Shown in pieces: positions 55,046 through 64,000 of a stretch of DNA of 64,000 nucleotides. Source of the stretch: Chitinophagaceae bacterium 26-R-25 (GTDB lineage: Bacteria; Bacteroidota; Bacteroidia; Chitinophagales; Chitinophagaceae); NCBI GenBank assembly GCA_029906195.1, contig JARWSJ010000001.1, forward strand, positions 2,728,001-2,792,000. Reading direction: 5' to 3'. The notes beneath the pieces are model-generated. The model made no database searches. It saw only the letters and a program-made list of their open reading frames with translations, and was not told where the DNA came from. Each line of letters begins with the position of its first letter. Position 1 is the first letter of the stretch. Made by a program: the position numbers and the translations under genes.

Positions 55046-56569
55046 TTAGTATCCGGTATTCTGTATCAAGGCAGGTTTCAATATATCGATTTCAGATTGA
55101 GGAAATGGCCACAAGTAATGCTTCTGCTCAAAAACTCTGTGTGCGCCGCCAGGATCTACTATTAGAGGAAGTACCTGGTCAGCAATATGCCATCTCTTAA
55201 GATCAAAATAGCGTGTTCCTTCCATTGCAAATTCTATTCGTCTTTCTTGTCTGATGCGACTTCTCATTTGATCCTGAGATAATCCGGCAGGAACCGACGG
55301 CATGTTTACACCTGCTCTGCCACGTACTTTGTTGATGGCTGCATATACAGTAGCATCGGGCCCCTGCGCTTCATTTTGTGCTTCAGCGTACATCAATAAT
55401 ACATCTGCATATCGTATAAAAACGAAATCCTGTGTGCTTTGATAAGCGGAATTCATGTTCGGATCAGCAAATTTTTTTGACAAAAATCCTGTATGATTAT
55501 CACCCACAAATGGCTCAAAGTGTCCCGTAGCACTACCTACATAAGGATCTCCGGGTAGTAAGATAGTTTTCTTCAATCTTGGATCCCTATTGTTATAGGG
55601 ATTTGCAGGATCCACTGGGGAACCGTCCACCGTTTCATATGCATCTACAAGTGATTGGATGGGCTGTAAAGATTGCCAGTAAGTATAATAAAGATCCATA
55701 TAAGAAAATGCATCCGTCGCCTGGTAACGAGCCGAAAACATAATCTCAGGATTGTCCATTTGGCCCGGTTTTATAAACAGACTGTTGTAGTCATCACTCA
55801 ACTTGAATTTTCCACCATCAATTATCGCTTTGGATACGGCAGCACTCTCTGACCACTTTGCATTGTAAAGCAACACTTTTGCTTTTAGAGCCTGTGCGGT
55901 GCCTTTAACAACATGGCCACTGTATGAATCGTCATTCAGTTTGCCAATTGCATATTCAAGATCGTCTAAAACGGTTTTTACTACTTCGTCTTTTGTACTC
56001 TTCGGTCTTTTAACATTATTTATATTTTCAGGAGTCAGGCTTAAAATAACCCCTCCATAAATTTCTGATAACCTAAAGTAATAATAAGCACGAAGCGTCT
56101 TTGCTTCAGCTTTATAACTGTCCTTGAGTGATGCATCCATGTTAACGTTATCAATGTTGGCCAGGAAAAAATTACTGGCTGCAATTCCCTGATAATCGAG
56201 TTTATATTCGTTGGAAAGCGCACCTCCGGAAGTGGATGTAATTATACCTTTTGCAATGTTGGTAAAACCGCCTTCCCATGGAAAATTACAATAGGCATTG
56301 TCAGACAATCCTTCAAAGTGAGGAGTTAGCGCGCCATACCCTTCGTCCATTGGAGCAAGGAGTTTGTAACAACCTGCCAGAGCCATATCAGCATCGGCCT
56401 GTGTTTTCCAGAATGATTCTGATGAAATGGCATCGAGTGGTTGTTTGTCCAGAAAATCTTTTTTACAGGACGTCAGAAAAAATGGAACAGCGAATAAAAT
56501 TCTAATCCAGTTTATATATAGATGTTGTTTTTTCATTTGATTCTTTTTTAATGACATGTTCAATGCCAT
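55046..56569 (-). CDS. SusD/RagB-type glycan-binding lipoprotein
   Basis: A 507-residue protein; the start in this frame precedes a lipobox VPFFLTSC at about residue 35. LDKQPLDAISSESFWKTQADADMAL, EAKTLRAYYYFRLSEIYGGV, DFVFIRYADVLLMYAEAQNEA and IRQERRIEFAMEGTRYFDLKRW are typical. Met12 (MKKQHLYINWIRILF) may be the real start. It lies 21 bp downstream of the STN-type SusC. Confidence 0.95.
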   Translation of the reverse strand: MALNMSLKKNQMKKQHLYINWIRILFAVPFFLTSCKKDFLDKQPLDAISSESFWKTQADADMALAGCYKLLAPMDEGYGALTPHFEGLSDNAYCNFPWEGGFTNIAKGIITSTSGGALSNEYKLDYQGIAASNFFLANIDNVNMDASLKDSYKAEAKTLRAYYYFRLSEIYGGVILSLTPENINNVKRPKSTKDEVVKTVLDDLEYAIGKLNDDSYSGHVVKGTAQALKAKVLLYNAKWSESAAVSKAIIDGGKFKLSDDYNSLFIKPGQMDNPEIMFSARYQATDAFSYMDLYYTYWQSLQPIQSLVDAYETVDGSPVDPANPYNNRDPRLKKTILLPGDPYVGSATGHFEPFVGDNHTGFLSKKFADPNMNSAYQSTQDFVFIRYADVLLMYAEAQNEAQGPDATVYAAINKVRGRAGVNMPSVPAGLSQDQMRSRIRQERRIEFAMEGTRYFDLKRWHIADQVLPLIVDPGGAHRVFEQKHYLWPFPQSEIDILKPALIQNTGY

Positions 56570-56590
56570 GCTATGAAAAAAAATTGTTTA

Positions 56591-59500
56591 TCAGAATTTT
56601 GCTCTTACTCCGAAGGAATAAATTTTGTTTTGCGGATAAACAACATACCTGCCACTATTGCTTACTCTTTCAGGATCCAGTCCCGGATACTTACTGAACG
56701 TTATCAAATTATCTCCTGAGAAATAAATTCTCAGACTCTGCATTCGCAGTTTTTGGATAACTGCTTTGGGAACGTTGTACCCTATCTGTAAATTTTTTAA
56801 TCTCAGGAAAGAAGCATCGTGGAGGTAATATGTGGATGCATAATTGCTAACGGCAGGGTAAGCACCCCATACATAAATGTTCGGCATCGAATTCGTGTGA
56901 TTGGTCGGTGTCCATCGGTTTCTCCAATCAACGGAGGGCACTGATCCTTGCGCAAATGGTTCAATACCCCAATCAGTTGCATAGGTCTTCTGCCCTTCCG
57001 ATCCAAAAAAGAAAGCAGTAAAATCAAAATTTTTCCAGCCTGCATTAAAATTAAATGAATAAGTGTACGATGGGAAAGCACCCTTTACTTCAACCCTGTC
57101 CTTTTCATCGATAACTCCATCGCCATTAACGTCACGAAACTTCAGATCTCCCGGGTGGGGCGTAACAGGCTGCACTGCGGATTTATTTATTTCATCCTGA
57201 GATTGGAAAACACCAATCCAGTCATACAGATAAAAAGTATTGTATGGCTTTCCCTCTTCGAGGATCGTTCTTGAGTCTATTTCTGTAGCGCCAAATCCCG
57301 TGAGCTTATTCTTATAAGCCTGAATATTTGCCCCAATACCATAGGATACATCTCCTATGTGGTCGCTAAACTGCGCCGCCAATTCAAATCCTGTATTTCT
57401 CATTTTTCCGTTATTCACCGTAGGCGCACTCAAACCGATATAAGTTGGAATTTGAGCACTACGAAGAATATTGAACGTGTTTTTCTGATACCAGTCTGCA
57501 GAGAAGTTCAGCTTTCTTTTAAACAGGCTCAGATCTAAACCCAAATTTGCGATCTCGGTTGTTTCCCATGTAATGTCTTTATCTACAAGACGGGTCTGCT
57601 GTATCCCGGGTGAAACTGAGCTACCATCAAATGGATAACCGGAAGAACTTAAAATATTCTGGTAAGGATACGGATATGATCCACCTATATTTTGATTTCC
57701 GAGCCTACCCCATGATGCCCTGATTTTACCATCACTGAGCCATGAGATTTTGTTGTCAAGAAATCCTTCTTTGGTAAAGCGCCATCCCGCGGATACAGAA
57801 GGGAACAGTCCCCAGCGATTCTCCGGTGCAAATCTTGATGAACCATCATAGCGTGCGTTTGCTTCTAAAAGATATTTTCCTCTAAAATCATAGTTCAGAC
57901 GGCCATAATAAGATCTTATGGACCATTCGTATGTGGTGCCTCCTGTAGATTGCCCGTTAGTTGAACCTGCATTAATTTCCCTTACATCGTTGCTTGGGAA
58001 GTTTAACCTGCCAGCTGATAACACCTGATTTTTAAAGTATTCTTCCTGCGCTCCCCCAAGTACTGAAAAACTGTGGTTTCCGAAAATTTTATTATAAGTC
58101 AACTGACTATAAATCATCGGGTAAACACTTTGATTGTCGGTGACATTCAAAGAATTTCCAGTTACACTTGCAGGATAGAGCTCGCCCGTTCCCCAAAAAT
58201 ATCTGGGCATGGTGGGTGTAAAAACTTTGTTGTTATTAAGCGAAAAGTTTACTCCTCCTCTTGTTTCCCACTGAAGACCCTCTAGTACTTTGATGTTCAG
58301 GAAAAGGTTTGAAAGTAAATAGTATGACTTTTGCTTCCCCGGCGCCTGATCAGCCATTTGAACCGGATTTTTGTTGTTGTTTTCAAAGGCATAAGCTTTG
58401 TAGGTATATCGTCCGCTGCCATCGGGCAAAATGGGTCCATATGTAGGCGCTTGTGCCAGTGTAGCCAAATATTGATCGTCTGTGCCAAGCTGGGCATAAG
58501 TTCTGTCTCCATAATTCATAGTGATGGATGTACCAAATTTCACACTCTTGTTTATCACAGAACTAAGATCAAATTGCAGATTGTATTTTTTATATTCAAT
58601 ACCTCTCATCGTTCCCGGCTGATCAACGATTCCTAACGCAACATTGTAATTGGTTCCATTGTTTCCTCCACTAAGGTTTAAATAATGATTCTGAACGTAC
58701 GCAGTGTTGAACATAATGTTCTGCCAATCGGTATTGGGAAACAACGTTTTGTCTGTAGCGTTTTTGTATTGATTAATTACATCGTCTGAGTATAACGGTG
58801 CCAGTCCTGAATTCTTCGCAGCTTCATTATATAGCTGCATGTACTCTACAGAATTTGTGATCAGCTTTGGTAGCGCTGTAGGATTGGTTATTCCTAAATT
58901 GTAGCCATACTCTAAAGACATGCGTCCGCTTTGTCCATTTTTTGTAGTAATTAAAATCACACCGTTTGCAGCCCTTGAACCGTAAATAGCCGCCGACGCA
59001 GCATCTTTAAGTACCGTGGCAGATTCAATGTTGTTAGGGTCCAAACTGGTTATGTCGCCAGGTAAGCCGTTGATAATAACAAGTGGGCTGTTACCTGCTC
59101 CGCTGAATGTCCCCTGTCCACGTACAAGCAAAGAGATTCCCTCATTTCCCGGTTCTCCGGAATTTTGAACTACCTGTAGTCCCGGAAGCTTTCCCTGCAA
59201 AAGGGATGCGGGGTTTGTAACAACCCTTTTGTTAAGCTCAGCTCCGCTTGCAGTTGCAATGGCTCCGGTAAGGTTTACTTTCTTTTGCGTTCCGTAGCCA
59301 ACCACCACCACATCCTGCTGAATGGCTGTAGCCTGCTTCAACACCAAATTGAAACTTGTTCCGTTGTTAGCACTTCGCTCTACCGTTTCGTATCCTACAT
59401 AGGACACAACTATTACAGCGGAATTATCCGGAATCTCTAAAGCAAAATCTCCATTGTTATCAGTTAATACCGTCTTCTTTGACCCTTTAATTGAAACAGT

Positions 59501-59980
59501 CGCTCCCTGAAGTGGCTGCCCCTTTTCGTTGGTAATTTTACCTCTAATCGGAGGAGTAAGTGGAATGGTAGCTATTACATCCCGACTTTTAATTTCAATT
59601 TTATCGTGTATAACAATGGAGTTATTAACGATAGAAAAATCAATGTTTGTATTTTCAAAATACTTTTTCAAAACCGTTTCTACCGGCACATTTTTTTCGT
59701 GGATCGTAATGCGACCTGCATTTTGTAACGACTTTGAACTATAAAAAAAGCTGATCCCTGTTTGTGTATTGATTTCCTCGAACAGCTCCTTGTATGAGGC
59801 ATCAGTTAGCGAAAGTGAAACCTTCTGAGCCAGCCCTTTCCCGGAAGAATCCAAACAGAATGCAACAAGGAAAATGAAAGTTAGTTTCATGGCGATAAGC
59901 AATTGTTTTGGCAAAAAATGTTTTGTACACTTTTTTAGATAAGTTATATCCATAACTTTACAATGTTTAGAAGTTAACAA
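56591..59980 (-). CDS. SusC-type TonB-dependent transducer with STN domain
   Basis: An 1129-residue frame; Met10 (MDITYLKKCTKHFLPKQLL), starting at 59953, is the more typical start. After the signal peptide (LTFIFLVAFCLDSSGKGLAQ) comes an STN signalling domain (about 53-125, SLTDASYKELFEEINTQTGI). A carboxypeptidase-like domain (RGKITNEKGQPLQGATVSIKG), plug (QDVVVVGYGTQKKVNLTGAI, DAASAAIYGSRAANGVILITTK) and barrel ending FGVRAKF follow. The STN domain can contact FecR, whose gene lies 114 bp upstream. Substrate import here is therefore linked to sigma factor release. Confidence 0.97.
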   Translation of the reverse strand: MLTSKHCKVMDITYLKKCTKHFLPKQLLIAMKLTFIFLVAFCLDSSGKGLAQKVSLSLTDASYKELFEEINTQTGISFFYSSKSLQNAGRITIHEKNVPVETVLKKYFENTNIDFSIVNNSIVIHDKIEIKSRDVIATIPLTPPIRGKITNEKGQPLQGATVSIKGSKKTVLTDNNGDFALEIPDNSAVIVVSYVGYETVERSANNGTSFNLVLKQATAIQQDVVVVGYGTQKKVNLTGAIATASGAELNKRVVTNPASLLQGKLPGLQVVQNSGEPGNEGISLLVRGQGTFSGAGNSPLVIINGLPGDITSLDPNNIESATVLKDAASAAIYGSRAANGVILITTKNGQSGRMSLEYGYNLGITNPTALPKLITNSVEYMQLYNEAAKNSGLAPLYSDDVINQYKNATDKTLFPNTDWQNIMFNTAYVQNHYLNLSGGNNGTNYNVALGIVDQPGTMRGIEYKKYNLQFDLSSVINKSVKFGTSITMNYGDRTYAQLGTDDQYLATLAQAPTYGPILPDGSGRYTYKAYAFENNNKNPVQMADQAPGKQKSYYLLSNLFLNIKVLEGLQWETRGGVNFSLNNNKVFTPTMPRYFWGTGELYPASVTGNSLNVTDNQSVYPMIYSQLTYNKIFGNHSFSVLGGAQEEYFKNQVLSAGRLNFPSNDVREINAGSTNGQSTGGTTYEWSIRSYYGRLNYDFRGKYLLEANARYDGSSRFAPENRWGLFPSVSAGWRFTKEGFLDNKISWLSDGKIRASWGRLGNQNIGGSYPYPYQNILSSSGYPFDGSSVSPGIQQTRLVDKDITWETTEIANLGLDLSLFKRKLNFSADWYQKNTFNILRSAQIPTYIGLSAPTVNNGKMRNTGFELAAQFSDHIGDVSYGIGANIQAYKNKLTGFGATEIDSRTILEEGKPYNTFYLYDWIGVFQSQDEINKSAVQPVTPHPGDLKFRDVNGDGVIDEKDRVEVKGAFPSYTYSFNFNAGWKNFDFTAFFFGSEGQKTYATDWGIEPFAQGSVPSVDWRNRWTPTNHTNSMPNIYVWGAYPAVSNYASTYYLHDASFLRLKNLQIGYNVPKAVIQKLRMQSLRIYFSGDNLITFSKYPGLDPERVSNSGRYVVYPQNKIYSFGVRAKF

Positions 59981-60017
59981 TTCAGTTAAAAGCAGTTTAA
60001 TTTTTTGTTCTTTCTAA

Positions 60018-60049
60018 ATGCCGCCGGGAATCAGCACAATTCCCGGCAT
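60018..60049. promoter_or_regulatory. Bulged hairpin between FecR and SusC genes
   Basis: ATGCC-GCCGGGAAT pairs with ATTCCCGGCAT apart from a three-base bulge, with a short loop. A T-run follows on the plus strand, opposite to the genes, so it is not a textbook minus-strand terminator. It could attenuate read-through from FecR into SusC. Confidence 0.45.
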
Positions 60050-60094
60050 TTTTAATAGAACTTTTTGTGAGTGTCTTTTTTTTAACTCATAAGT

Positions 60095-61270
60095 TTAAAT
60101 TTTGGTGATGATTAGTTGGTTATTTGAAATCTGATAATTGAGGCCGGCAAACTTTAAAACCTGCATGACTTGCAGCAAAGAAAGTTTCTTGCTGATTATA
60201 CCAGAATAGGTTTCACCGGAAAAATCTCCTTTGATATTTACGTCGATATTATACCACCGCTGGAACTGCCTTGAGATTGTGTAAATATTTTCTTCATCAA
60301 AATTGAATGTCCCTTCCTTCCACGCAATTACCTTGTTCACGTTTACGTGCCTGACCAATAATGACCTGCCATTACTCCTTTGTGTTGCCTGCTGGGCGGG
60401 CATTAACAACACTTTCTCTTCGCTATTGTGCACTTGCACCCGTCCTTCAATTAGTGTAACAATGCAATTATCTTCATCATCATAACTATTAATATTAAAG
60501 TGCGTACCCAGTACCTCTGTTGTGATTCCTCTGTCTGTGGTTACAATAAATTTTTTGGTGGCACTTTTCGCCACTTCAAAATAAGCTTCCCCTTTAACGG
60601 AAACACTTCGCGCAGTGTCGCCAAAAGAAATCGGATAAGTAATGGAACTTTCACTGTTTAGCCACACTTTAGTGCCATCGCTCAATACAACTGTTATAAT
60701 ATTACCCCCGCGAGGGTTGAATAAAGTATTATTCGTTGGTGCACCTGAATTACTCCTGTAAATTATTTGCCCGGAATCGTTTTTGATTACATCTGCACCA
60801 TTCAATGAAAATACTGTGTTCGCCTTAATTGTATCTAAAAGGATCATGCGTCCATTATCAGCTTTGATAAAGGCTTTGGAGATTATTGGAGCTTGCACGT
60901 CACTAACCTTTTTGGCGGCAATGACAGGTGCCTTCCGGTCATATCTTTCCGTTAAATAAAATGCTAAGCAAATCAGGCCCAACACAGCCGCGGCAGCAGC
61001 GAAAGAAAGCCATTTCCTACGCACAGACTTTGCTCCGATGCCTATTTCCGCAGGCCCCTGATTGGAGATTGCCTGCAACTTTTCCGCGTCAAACAGATCA
61101 AATATTTTCAGCTCCTCCACCAAAAAATCATCATTGGTCAATCGTGAGAAAGTCTCTCTGTTCTCGCTTGAATCATCTAACCATTTATTCAATATTTGTT
61201 CCTGCTCAGGAGTGATTTCATCTTTTAACCAGGCAACAAGAATATCGCGCATAATTTCGTTGTTAGGCAT
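60095..61270 (-). CDS. FecR-family anti-sigma factor
   Basis: A 391-residue inner-membrane protein. Cytoplasmic N-terminus about 1-85 (LVAWLKDEITPEQEQILNKWLDD), one membrane helix about 87-107 (WLSFAAAAAVLGLICLAFYL), then the FecR domain (VLSDGTKVWLNSESSITYP, GEAYFEVAK, TEVLGTHFNINSY) and a C-terminal DUF4974-type domain (FNFDEENIYTISRQFQRWYN). It holds the ECF sigma factor inactive until the STN domain of SusC signals substrate. It is separated from the sigma gene by 358 bp, an unusually long gap. Confidence 0.95.
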   Translation of the reverse strand: MPNNEIMRDILVAWLKDEITPEQEQILNKWLDDSSENRETFSRLTNDDFLVEELKIFDLFDAEKLQAISNQGPAEIGIGAKSVRRKWLSFAAAAAVLGLICLAFYLTERYDRKAPVIAAKKVSDVQAPIISKAFIKADNGRMILLDTIKANTVFSLNGADVIKNDSGQIIYRSNSGAPTNNTLFNPRGGNIITVVLSDGTKVWLNSESSITYPISFGDTARSVSVKGEAYFEVAKSATKKFIVTTDRGITTEVLGTHFNINSYDDEDNCIVTLIEGRVQVHNSEEKVLLMPAQQATQRSNGRSLLVRHVNVNKVIAWKEGTFNFDEENIYTISRQFQRWYNIDVNIKGDFSGETYSGIISKKLSLLQVMQVLKFAGLNYQISNNQLIITKI

Positions 61271-61628
61271 TGCTATGGAAAGGTTTTATTTTGAAGTGAT
61301 TTCGACAAACACAAAACATGCAAAAACACGCAGTGCTTATAATTTTGTAAGATGGAAATGAATTGACTTCTTTCCACTGAAAGCAGTTTGATACGTCGTT
61401 TGGCATTTAGCAATGGTTTACCTGATTACTTTAAGAAAACTGAGTAACTGTGTCTCTCAAAAAACGTTACTGGTAGATAACACAGATCATGGCTATCTGT
61501 AAGTAAGACGGAATGGTGAACATTTTAACCATTCAAATTTTCACATTTTTTAAAAAAAATTCGAAAACAGAGGTTTTTCGATGTGGGTCAATTGGCAAAC
61601 AAAAGTAGTGAGCGCGAAAGAATGCAAA
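61271..61628. promoter_or_regulatory. Long gap between sigma factor and FecR genes
   Basis: 358 bp with no gene. It shows a small hairpin ACAGAT/ATCTGT (61482-61500) and an inverted pair GTAAC/GTTAC close by. A separate FecR promoter is likely; no sigma-specific motif can be identified. Confidence 0.4.
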
Positions 61629-62222
61629 TCATTTAAGCAATATATAAGAAGCTGCCAGCAGAACAGCCAGGTCGTATTTGCCCGATTTTAAAAGACTGAT
61701 CTTTATCGTTTGCAGTGCTTTTGCTTTTTGGTTCAGCACCGTTTGCTGGCTAATATTGAGTTCTTCAGCAATGGTGCAGGTTCTTTTTCCTTCAAAATAA
61801 ATTGACTTGAAAATTATCCTTCGCTGTTCGGGCAAATTTTCGATTTCCTGATGGATTGCCTGCAACACTTCGGCAATGAGTATTTGTTTATTGTCGGAAA
61901 CATCAAAAACTTCGTTTGCCGATTCAAGATGTCGATAGTAATTGCTTTTTGATTTCTGCTTTCTTATATAGTCAATACATCTGTTATATACCGCCGTATA
62001 TAAAAATGATTTAGCCGATATGGAATTTTTAAGATCGGATTTATGTATCAGTGACATAAAACTATCCATCACTATGTCCTGTGCCTCTTCCCTATCATTT
62101 ACAAGCTTAAAGGCGAAATAACACAAAGCCAAATAATTTGCATTGTAAACATCACGGATAACGTTCTGGCCTTCTTCCTGAAGTACAGTATCGGATATAT
62201 TCTGCAGTTTACTAATTTTCAT
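61629..62222 (-). CDS. ECF-type RNA polymerase sigma-70 factor
   Basis: A 197-residue protein. Region 2 at about 25-95 (DREEAQDIVMDSFMSLIHK, FLYTAVYNRCIDYIRKQK) and region 4 at about 120-180 (LPEQRRIIFKSIYFEGKRTCTIAEELNISQQTVLNQKAKALQTI). It starts with ATG at 62222. With FecR and the STN-bearing SusC it forms a substrate-induced relay for the third SusCD locus. Confidence 0.95.
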   Translation of the reverse strand: MKISKLQNISDTVLQEEGQNVIRDVYNANYLALCYFAFKLVNDREEAQDIVMDSFMSLIHKSDLKNSISAKSFLYTAVYNRCIDYIRKQKSKSNYYRHLESANEVFDVSDNKQILIAEVLQAIHQEIENLPEQRRIIFKSIYFEGKRTCTIAEELNISQQTVLNQKAKALQTIKISLLKSGKYDLAVLLAASYILLK

Positions 62223-62626
62223 TTAGGCATAAGCTTGAGACAAAAATGCAATTTCATTTTATGCGCAATTGTAGGGAAGGTAAGTTTATCTTCTATGCTT
62301 GTTAAGAATATTATATCCTCAATACAATAGCAAACAATCGTATTACCCCGGTAAATCTAATGACGTGAGTCGGTGTATGCCGGGTTTTTCTAGAGGACAA
62401 AAATATTGGATTAGGGTTAAAACGTTTTAAAGCCGGGTATTTTTTTGCAAAATAAATTGAGGCTAAAGCAAAAAGCGTAGGAGATATTTCTAACGCGCAT
62501 TTCTTAAACCGCTGTATCACTTCTATGTAATCGGTGGCATTATAATTTTTAACCCTATATATGGTGTCTTATTTAATACAGCGGTGCGACAATTACAATG
62601 CCATTTAATAACAGGCGAGTTCATGC

Positions 62627-62690
62627 ACCATCAAAGGCTTTTCAGCCAAACTCAGGTTATTTATTCTCGCCTACTGATTAATATTCTTGT
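62627..62690 (+). pseudogene. Relic of the 3' end of a hydroxylase gene
   Basis: ACCATCAAAGGCTTTTCAGC and the following bases match 51951-52011 almost base for base, covering the last 15-16 codons and the stop of the hydroxylase gene. A one-base T insertion breaks the frame. Nothing of the rest of the gene is visible upstream. Confidence 0.75.
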
Positions 62691-62700
62691 CGACACACAT

Positions 62701-62744
62701 AAAAGGAATAGCCATTTCAAAAAATTGAAATGGCTATTCCTTTT
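62701..62744 (-). terminator. Strong bidirectional terminator
   Basis: Perfect 20-bp stem beginning AAAAGGAATAGCCATTTCAA with a four-base loop. It lies just past the stop of the DUF5018-like lipoprotein gene and blocks read-through toward the sigma factor gene. Confidence 0.9.
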
Positions 62745-62791
62745 ATATACCTTTTGCATTTAATGCTGATCAATGTCTCATCACAGGCAAA

Positions 62792-63625
62792 TTATTGCAG
62801 GGTAAAGATGGTGTGAAACTTTCTCCAGTTAGCTGGATTTCCACCGCTGTAATAGTAATAATAAAGGTCGAAACGCTTGGCCACAGGATCATATGTTGAG
62901 GCCTGCGTATTGTCTTGCTGAACAGTTACCGCAGCATCCGGATCGGCAGAAATCGTAACTGAATTATTAGTATTGATAGTAATGAAATAAGTTATACCCG
63001 GGTTGCTAAAATACCAGTACCCTGCCGTTGCCTTTAAAGAATTTGGACTTGCTGTTACCAACTCCTGTGTGTAGTTGTCAGGACATGTTTGAAGTCCGGC
63101 AGATGCATGGTTCAAAGTACCAGTCTCCACGTACACGCCTTCCCACTTATTTACAACAGGCAGCGGCGCAACGGAAATCACCCATTTCTTTTGACTTCCA
63201 TCTGCAGCAGTTACATTGTATGCAACAGGTGCCGAATAGTCACCCGGAGTGCCCAGCTTAGGCGCGCCGTTCATGGGGTTGATGATTGCTGCATCGGGAA
63301 CATTAACAACACACCAAATGTTTTTCAGACTTGCCTTCAGTTTTTCTTTTTGAGGAAATCCTGCAGGGTAACTTGATGTTACATACACGGTATCATTTGA
63401 TATGGTAAGTTTCCTGTCCAGTTTAATGGTCTGGACTGTAGTACGCGTATTTTCATTGGTTGTGCCTTTGTTGTCCACAACAGTGTCAACATACTTGTAG
63501 ACGAGGTAACAATCCGTAATGTTATTCAGGGAAGAATTATTTGTCGCCGGAAGATTTTTCTTCAAACACGAAGTCATTAAGAATGGCAAGGCAAATAATA
63601 AACCCAGCTTTAAAATATTTTTCAT
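62792..63625 (-). CDS. DUF5018-like SusCD-associated lipoprotein
   Basis: A 277-residue protein with lipobox ALPFLMTSC. The central part (about 80-155) with IINPMNGAPKLGTPGDYSAPVAYNVTAADGSQKKWVISV is the DUF5018 pattern of surface glycan-binding lipoproteins. The C-terminal half (NKWEGVYVETGTLNH to the end, with a Tyr-rich DLYYYYYSGGNP) is a second beta-rich domain. It follows a SusD gene by 30 bp, so it is an accessory binding protein of a fourth SusCD locus. Confidence 0.75.
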   Translation of the reverse strand: MKNILKLGLLFALPFLMTSCLKKNLPATNNSSLNNITDCYLVYKYVDTVVDNKGTTNENTRTTVQTIKLDRKLTISNDTVYVTSSYPAGFPQKEKLKASLKNIWCVVNVPDAAIINPMNGAPKLGTPGDYSAPVAYNVTAADGSQKKWVISVAPLPVVNKWEGVYVETGTLNHASAGLQTCPDNYTQELVTASPNSLKATAGYWYFSNPGITYFITINTNNSVTISADPDAAVTVQQDNTQASTYDPVAKRFDLYYYYYSGGNPANWRKFHTIFTLQ

Positions 63626-63655
63626 AATTGATAATTATTTGATGTCAAGAATAGT

Positions 63656-64000
63656 TTACCAGCCTTCGTTCTGGGTCAAGGTTGGCAATGCAGTTATTTT
63701 GCTCTGCGGAACCGGGAACAGGTATCGTTTAGGCGTAAATTTGAGAGCCTGTCCATTATTATCAGTCACCTCATACACCTGGTAAGAAGTTCCGTCGGTG
63801 CTTATTGCAATTCCGTGCGGCTTTCCATTTAACTCAGGTATAGCAAGCGCTGAGTTTGAATAGCCGGTTTTTAAACCACCCGAAAGCTGCATTCCCCATC
63901 TCAACAAAGACCAATACCTGTCGCCATTTTCAAGAATTAATTCAACGTGGCGCTCTCTTCTGTAAGTAGTCAACAGATCGTCACCGGAAGCAGTGACAGC
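63656..64000 (-). CDS. SusD/RagB C-terminus, gene continues beyond window
   Basis: The reading frame is open to the right edge, so the ATG is outside. The visible 114 residues hold the SusD C-terminal block (TYRRERHVELILENGDRYWS then LLRWG) and end PVPQSKITALPTLTQNEGW, as in other SusD proteins. It shows that a further SusC/SusD pair lies just beyond 64 kb. Confidence 0.92.
   Translation of the reverse strand, partial: AVTASGDDLLTTYRRERHVELILENGDRYWSLLRWGMQLSGGLKTGYSNSALAIPELNGKPHGIAISTDGTSYQVYEVTDNNGQALKFTPKRYLFPVPQSKITALPTLTQNEGW

Larger units (their letters stand above)
62223..62791. other. Intergenic segment with gene relic and terminator
   Basis: 569 bp. It contains a duplicated fragment of the hydroxylase gene end (62627-62690) and a perfect 20-bp-stem terminator (62701-62744). 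An open frame at 62311-62520 has no recognisable motif. The sigma factor promoter should lie at its left end. Confidence 0.6.

Noticed and set aside
54974-55165. 63-codon plus frame over the third SusD terminator
   Set aside because: Overlaps a terminator and the SusD 3' end on the other strand.
62311-62520. 69-codon minus frame upstream of the sigma gene
   Set aside because: No motif, basic and low in structure, in a region of relics; probably random.

Overview
The window looks like chromosomal DNA of an environmental Bacteroidota bacterium, probably of the Chitinophagaceae/Sphingobacteriaceae type. The evidence is three complete SusC/SusD pairs plus a fourth SusD tail, type IX secretion (T9SS) C-terminal sorting domains, an ECF sigma/FecR/STN-SusC relay, many secreted carbohydrate-active enzymes, and no sign of Proteobacterial or Gram-positive gene order. 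Family assignments were made by reading motifs in translated sequence; no database search was run. I found no tRNA, rRNA, CRISPR array or transposase.

Layout. Positions 1-24 kb (minus strand) form a polysaccharide utilisation region. It holds a cut-off GH38-like alpha-mannosidase, a very large modular PL8-type lyase with a T9SS tail, then an operon (DUF5703/GH95-like glycosidase, GH29 fucosidase, PL8/chondroitinase-like lyase, sialate O-acetylesterase-like esterase) ending in a clear terminator, and a second transcript (GH88 unsaturated glucuronyl hydrolase, SusC, SusD with an odd inserted domain, DUF5017 lipoprotein). Positions 24-42 kb hold a giant repetitive T9SS surface protein, two uncharacterised secreted glycosidase-like proteins, an RraA-family protein embedded in AT-rich heptanucleotide repeats, and a second SusD/SusC pair divergent from an AraC regulator. 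Positions 43-48.3 kb are a tight catabolic operon: GH109-like oxidoreductase/glycosidase, N-acetylhexosamine 1-kinase-like enzyme, enolase-superfamily enzyme, sodium:solute symporter.

Positions 48.6-52 kb are a plus-strand island unlike its surroundings: CPBP-like membrane protein, extended SDR, classical SDR and a fatty-acid/sterol hydroxylase. The three enzymes match the fold classes of the eukaryotic sterol C-4 demethylation trio (ERG26, ERG27, ERG25), which makes this the best candidate for an undescribed lipid-modification pathway. Positions 52-62 kb hold a second, complete GH38-like mannosidase and a third SusD/SusC pair, with FecR and an ECF sigma factor upstream. Positions 62.7-64 kb hold a DUF5018-like lipoprotein and the C-terminus of a fourth SusD.

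Working together (inference): SusC/SusD pairs capture oligosaccharides. PL8 lyases cut uronate-containing chains and GH88 removes the resulting unsaturated uronate. Fucosidase, mannosidase and esterase trim side groups. GH109, the kinase, the enolase-family enzyme and the symporter handle released sugars. There is no sulfatase, so a non-sulfated, acetylated, uronate-rich exopolysaccharide or gum is at least as likely a target as a sulfated glycosaminoglycan.
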